From Pseudomonas sp. MYb118 (GTDB taxonomy: Bacteria; Pseudomonadota; Gammaproteobacteria; Pseudomonadales; Pseudomonadaceae), in contig NZ_JBFRXN010000003.1 in the NCBI RefSeq assembly GCF_040947875.1, positions 868,001 to 932,000 on the forward strand: a stretch of 64,000 bases of DNA, read 5' to 3'. The notes beneath the pieces were generated by a model. It was not told the origin of the DNA, made no database searches, and was given only the letters and a program-made list of their open reading frames with translations. Shown in pieces: positions 62,458 to 64,000 of this stretch. The translations under genes and the position numbers were made by a program. Numbering within the stretch: position 1 is the first letter of the stretch; every line of letters starts with the position of its first letter.

Positions 62458-64000
62458 TTAGAAGCGCGTGTTGATTTCAAGCTGCAAGACGTCGATGTCG
62501 AATGGCGCGCCATACACCGCCTCGGAGCTCAACCAGCGACCGGTGGCCGAGACGTTCTTGGCCAGGCCGTAATTGCCGCCGATGAAGTAACCCTTGGCGT
62601 TGGTGCCGCCCAGGTGGAACGACGAATCGTTGAAGCCGTCAGGCAAGGCGTCCGGCTGGATGTACTTGTAGCCGGCGAACAGGTTCCAGTCGCCCTGCTT
62701 GCGGGTATCCAGGCTGTTGCCCAGGGTGAACTGCATCATCCAGGCATTGGCGCCGCTCTTGATCTCGCCGTCGCTGCCCAGGTTGTTGACGATCTGCCCG
62801 GCGGAACGCTTGCGCATGTCGCCTTCGTCGTAGCCCAGGTTGTGCACGTAGTTGGCCTGGCTGCGCAGTTTGAAGTCTTCCGGCAGGTCGGTGTCCCAGG
62901 TGAAGTTCAGGTCCACCAGGTTGAACTCGGACGCCAGGCCGACGAATTGCGGTTGCGGCGTGGTGGCCGGGCTGAGCGGGTTCGGCGTGATGTCGCGCAG
63001 CAGGAACACGGTGTTGCCCTTCTGCATGAACGCCGCGCGCGTGCCGTCGGAGTCGCAGCCAGGCTGGCCGGACCAGGGTTCGCAGGCACTGGAGCGCTGG
63101 CCTTCGATGTCGTCGAAACGGTAGTAAGCCAGCGCACCCTTGAGCCGGTTACTGGAGTTGAGCGCCCATTTGGCGCCGATCTGCGCGCCGTACAGCCATT
63201 TGTTGTCGCTCTCTTCCTTGTCGAAACCGTTGCTGGTGCTGCTGTCGTTAGTGTAATCCACCGGAAACGCGCCGACGGTGCCGAACAGGTCCCAGTCGCG
63301 GCTGAGCTTGCGATCGAAAATCGCCGCCACGCCGTCGAAGTTCAGGTCGTTGGAATACAGCATGTCGGTGGAATAGAACGGGTTGGCGATCCGCCCGCCG
63401 GTCACGGTCAACTGCTCGGACGGCTTCCAGGTCAGGTAACCCTGGTCGAGCCAGATGTCTTTCTTGCCAAAGCCGCCACCGAGGGTCTGGGTGGTCGACA
63501 CCGGGTTGTTGTCGGAACCGGTGGCGATACGCACGCCGGCGGTCCACTCGGGGGTGATCACCGCTTTCATGCCCAGGCGAGCGCGGACGCGGAACAGGTT
63601 TTCGCGATCTTCACGGGTGTTGAGCAACGGCGGCAGCGAGGTGCTGCTGTTGGGGTTCACGTCGTACGGGCCGTTGTTGTTGAGCTTGGCGAAGTCGACG
63701 ATTTCGTTGCTGTTGCTGCCGGCGTAGTAACGCGACTCGTCACGCAGGCGCATGTCGCCGTCGAAGCTGATGCGCGATACCCAGTCCGGGAAGGTGTTGG
63801 GCTGGGCCCAGTTTTCCTGCTTGGCGGTGGCCATGACTTCGGCCTTGACCTGATCGCGGATCTGGTCGCGCACGGCAGCCGGCACGTATTGCACACGTAC
63901 GTCGCCCGGGGCGGTGGCAGGCCCGGAGGCGGCCACCGCCACGGGTGCTGCGGCGGCGGCTTTCTTCGCCTGGTCGGCCTCGCTCTGGGCCTGGGCAATC
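62458..64000 (-). CDS. putative porin (partial, start outside window)
   Basis: At least 514 residues of an outer-membrane beta-barrel of the putative-porin family. After an Ala/Lys-rich segment (ADQAKKAAAAAPVAVAAS) come VRDQIRDQVKAEVMATAKQE and then alternating strands (WVSRISFDGDMRLRDESRYY, FRVRARLGMKAVITPEWTAG, LTVTGGRIANPFYSTDML), ending LQLEINTRF with a terminal Phe. The frame is open to the window edge, so the signal peptide is missing. It is the first visible gene of the operon with the coiled-coil, YbjN-like and PPIase genes. Confidence 0.8.
   Translation of the reverse strand, partial: IAQAQSEADQAKKAAAAAPVAVAASGPATAPGDVRVQYVPAAVRDQIRDQVKAEVMATAKQENWAQPNTFPDWVSRISFDGDMRLRDESRYYAGSNSNEIVDFAKLNNNGPYDVNPNSSTSLPPLLNTREDRENLFRVRARLGMKAVITPEWTAGVRIATGSDNNPVSTTQTLGGGFGKKDIWLDQGYLTWKPSEQLTVTGGRIANPFYSTDMLYSNDLNFDGVAAIFDRKLSRDWDLFGTVGAFPVDYTNDSSTSNGFDKEESDNKWLYGAQIGAKWALNSSNRLKGALAYYRFDDIEGQRSSACEPWSGQPGCDSDGTRAAFMQKGNTVFLLRDITPNPLSPATTPQPQFVGLASEFNLVDLNFTWDTDLPEDFKLRSQANYVHNLGYDEGDMRKRSAGQIVNNLGSDGEIKSGANAWMMQFTLGNSLDTRKQGDWNLFAGYKYIQPDALPDGFNDSSFHLGGTNAKGYFIGGNYGLAKNVSATGRWLSSEAVYGAPFDIDVLQLEINTRF

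Overview
The window looks like a chromosomal segment of a fluorescent-group Pseudomonas. It is GC-rich, carries many REP palindromes of the GGAGCGAGCYTGCTCGCGAT type, and contains typical Pseudomonas gene sets: glgX, glgB, treS-mak and glgE, a muxABC-opmB efflux operon, a mucR-like MHYT-GGDEF-EAL gene and tpx.

Layout. 0-2.7 kb: a DUF2934 protein and the glycogen debranching enzyme GlgX. 2.7-6.6 kb: a tightly overlapping cassette (acyl-CoA dehydrogenase-like, PIG-L deacetylase, NodS-like methyltransferase, family 2 glycosyltransferase) and a second PIG-L paralogue that has lost two catalytic residues. 6.65-11.7 kb: an endonuclease/exonuclease/phosphatase-fold protein and two autotransporter genes, one almost without a passenger. 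11.7-26.3 kb: five tandem TccC-type (Tc toxin C subunit, RHS/YD repeat) genes. Each core runs 656 codons to one conserved junction and is followed by a different C-terminal domain. Two end in a J-domain-like HPD motif, two share an unrecognised domain, and the fifth is broken by a 17-nt deletion. No TcA or TcB gene is present. 26.4-34.1 kb: glgB, treS-mak and glgE on the minus strand, forming the maltose-1-phosphate route from trehalose to branched glucan. The 24 kb between glgX and glgB is therefore largely accessory.

34.2-42.3 kb: small proteins, an MgtC-like protein, a CcoG-type iron-sulfur protein, a MocR-type regulator, an SDR and a MucR-like c-di-GMP protein. 42.5-52 kb: a tandem REP array and the muxABC-opmB operon. 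52-55 kb: tpx, two duplicated YciI-like genes and a DUF3313 lipoprotein. 55-59.2 kb: DUF934 and a sulfite/nitrite reductase, divergent from an orphan cbb3 oxidase subunit CcoN with a small CcoQ-like partner. 59.3-64 kb: a LysR regulator, a parvulin-type PPIase, a YbjN-like protein, a coiled-coil exported protein and a putative porin cut by the window end.

Two regulatory patterns tie genes together. First, a 16-bp dyad (CTGT-N8-ACAG) directly abuts a TAGSCR -35-like hexamer before four of the five tccC genes (the fifth is cotranscribed) and before the autotransporter. Second, two TCTG-type half-sites 30 bp apart, followed after exactly 19 bp by CATAGT or TACAGT, precede ccoG, ccoN and, on the opposite strand, the sulfite reductase gene. 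This suggests that the MocR regulator and the two separated blocks still form one regulon, resembling the cyanide-responsive PA4129-PA4134 cluster of P. aeruginosa.
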